This document shows positions 5,299 to 6,586 of a DNA stretch of 6,586 nucleotides, one piece after another. Location of the stretch: the NCBI GenBank assembly GCA_964353455.1, contig CAYGWP010000098.1, positions 1 through 6,586 of the forward strand, given 5' to 3'. Position numbers and translations under genes: made by a program. Below the pieces are notes generated by a model. That model made no database searches and was not told the origin of the DNA. It worked only from the letters and a program-made list of their open reading frames with translations. The first letter of the stretch is position 1. Each line of letters opens with the position of its first letter. This stretch comes from CAYGWP01 sp964353455 (GTDB lineage Bacteria > Planctomycetota > Phycisphaerae > FEN-1346).

Positions 5299-6528
5299 AT
5301 GCCACGCTCTGCCGCAGTGCCAACCCGGGCCCTGTGCCTCCGTCGGGCGTTCTCGCTCGTGGAACTCTTGGTCGTGGTCGCCATGATGGCGATACTCGTT
5401 GCCATGCTGCTGCCGGCCCTGAACCGGGTCTGGGCCGTGGCCGACCTGACGAGTTGCACCGACAATCTTCATCGCATCTCGCAGGCCATCGGACTTCGCA
5501 CCAGCGATGAGATGTTGAAGGGCCGGTCCCTGGCGGACCTGAGACCCACCTGGTGGTGCGCCCAACTCCTGCCGTATCTGGAAGGCCGGGCCAATTTCTA
5601 CATCTGCCCGGCAGGCGGCAAGTATAACAGCGAGGGCGGGACCGTCACCGAGGAAGGCACCCTCAGCGGTGACAGCGACAACCCGGACTGGTGGAGCACC
5701 GCCAGCCTGGCCAGCACCGACGTGCCCGTCAACAGCGTCAACGAGGCCGAACTGGCGGAGGTCAAGGTGGTCGCGGGCAGCGGAACCTACACTATTGCCT
5801 TGGCGGAGAATGAGTATTGCGTCAAGTTGTCCATTGAACAGTACGAGTCGGCCAGGGCCCAGGGGCTCCTGGGTGATGCCGACTCGGCCAACCAACTCCG
5901 AAGCAAGTTTGACTGCACCTACAGAGAGGGCGCCAACCCCAATTCCTACTGGCTTTGCTTTGAGGACCACGGCGGTGACTGGGACTTCAAGGATGTGATG
6001 ATTCTTATCAGCAAACTGGACGACGGCACGGTGCTCCTCTACCTCTGGTCCGGGGCCACCGGCCATACTAACTCTCTCGTCAGCAAGCCCGACGGGATGA
6101 CGCTCGCCGCGGTCCCTGCCCACACCAGTGGCATCCAGATCGCGCTGAAGAATCCCGACGAGGCGGACGACGGGAGCGGCGGCGGCGGTGGCGGCGGCGG
6201 TGGCGGCGGCGGTGGCGGCGGAGGAGGGTCGGGATCGTCCATTTCCGGCACGGTCGTTTCCACCAGTTACGGCATGAACTACATCGCGTCGCGTCTGACA
6301 CGCACCGGCGGCAGGATCCTCGTGCTGGACTACTCCAGTTACCTCGCCCGCAGCATCGACCTCTGGGCCGACCGCCGGCTCGACCCGAACCTGGACGGCA
6401 CTCCGATGTTCGCCCGGCACTCGGGCCTCATCAACGTCCTCTTCTCCGACGGCTCCGTCAGGCTGATGCAGCCGGTGGAGATCGACCCGGCCGTGCCGAC
6501 CATTGCCAACAAGTACTGGGACCCCTAG
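5299..6528 (+). CDS. Type II pseudopilin-like protein, H-x9-DG family, with poly-Gly tether
   Basis: The 409-residue product has a 17-residue leader and a prepilin segment cleaved at A17|F18, with E22 at +5 and a hydrophobic helix to about 41. Like the twins it has a PYLEG segment (92-96) and CPAG (103-106), then a variable insert, YGMN (324-327) and H-x9-DG (H374, D384-G385). The insert (about 110-290) is unrelated to that of the twins. It contains FEDHGGDWDFKDV (221-233), an acidic motif like the Ca-binding-type motif of DUF4114-like extracellular domains; this match is from memory. Seventeen glycines (294-310) join the insert to the conserved end. The gene has its own promoter candidate, so it is probably regulated separately from the twins. 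It is expected to be a membrane-anchored or fibre-assembled surface protein of unknown function. Confidence 0.9.
   Translation: MPRSAAVPTRALCLRRAFSLVELLVVVAMMAILVAMLLPALNRVWAVADLTSCTDNLHRISQAIGLRTSDEMLKGRSLADLRPTWWCAQLLPYLEGRANFYICPAGGKYNSEGGTVTEEGTLSGDSDNPDWWSTASLASTDVPVNSVNEAELAEVKVVAGSGTYTIALAENEYCVKLSIEQYESARAQGLLGDADSANQLRSKFDCTYREGANPNSYWLCFEDHGGDWDFKDVMILISKLDDGTVLLYLWSGATGHTNSLVSKPDGMTLAAVPAHTSGIQIALKNPDEADDGSGGGGGGGGGGGGGGGGGSGSSISGTVVSTSYGMNYIASRLTRTGGRILVLDYSSYLARSIDLWADRRLDPNLDGTPMFARHSGLINVLFSDGSVRLMQPVEIDPAVPTIANKYWDP
6178..6228 (+). repeat. GGC/GGT microsatellite-like run encoding 17 glycines
   Basis: Seventeen glycine codons lie in a row, mostly GGC, with GGT every fourth codon (6187, 6199 and 6211), giving a 12-base period. 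GGA, GGA and GGG close the run. Changes in unit number would be in frame, so tether length can vary by slippage without breaking the gene. Confidence 0.9.
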
Positions 6529-6586
6529 TATGACAGCGCTAGTGCGCCGTGAAAGGCGCCGGTTCTCAGCGGGGAGATTATACCCG
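6529..6586 (+). other. Tail downstream of the third pseudopilin with a small hairpin
   Basis: GCGCC (6544-6548) pairs with GGCGC (6555-6559) around a GTGAAA loop. A competing GCGC/GCGC pairing spans 6536-6547. No T-run follows, so it is only a weak terminator candidate. No gene begins before the window ends. Confidence 0.3.

Noticed and set aside
5173..6420. 415-codon open frame on the - strand opposite the third pseudopilin
   Set aside because: It is antisense to a gene with a clear start, ribosome binding site and family motifs. Its Ala-rich run is just the complement of the glycine codons.

Overview
The window is GC-rich, densely coding DNA with every supported gene on the + strand. It most likely comes from a planctomycete-type bacterium, with Phycisphaerae-like lineages as the best guess and Lentisphaerae or Verrucomicrobia as alternatives. 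The main evidence is three proteins that combine an N-terminal prepilin segment (A|FSLVELL) with a C-terminal H-x9-DG motif. That pairing marks the large DUF1559-like pseudopilin families of those phyla. The placement is an inference from family knowledge, because no database could be searched.

Layout. 1-178: leader with a weak promoter candidate and a strong palindromic element. 179-1426: a concentrative nucleoside transporter (CNT/NupC type) with an altered substrate-site motif. 1427-1550: short spacer. 1551-1637: tRNA-Leu(UAG) with encoded CCA. 1635-1796: a hairpin at the tRNA 3' end, a good -10 box and a structured leader. 1797-3095 and 3162-4463: two tandemly duplicated H-x9-DG pseudopilins. 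4536-5204: a small HEAT-repeat lipoprotein in the same transcription unit. 5210-5298: a second promoter region with a perfect palindrome in its spacer. 5299-6528: a third, divergent pseudopilin with a 17-glycine tether. 6529-6586: short tail with a small hairpin.

How the genes may work together. The three pseudopilins share a frame: a prepilin helix, a 'PYLEG...CPA' segment, a variable central insert, a 'YG(I/M)N' segment and H-x9-DG. The insert lies at the same place in each. In the twins a Gly/Ser linker enters it; in the third gene a poly-Gly tether leaves it. The products should be processed by a prepilin peptidase and assembled or anchored in the inner membrane. The HEAT lipoprotein may be an envelope-side partner or scaffold, but this is inferred from position only. 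The twins arose by a tandem duplication of about 1.37 kb whose ends lie at a short Shine-Dalgarno/ATG element. They are now a mosaic of nearly identical and clearly diverged blocks, which suggests gene conversion around a diversifying centre. The transporter and tRNA appear to be unrelated neighbours.
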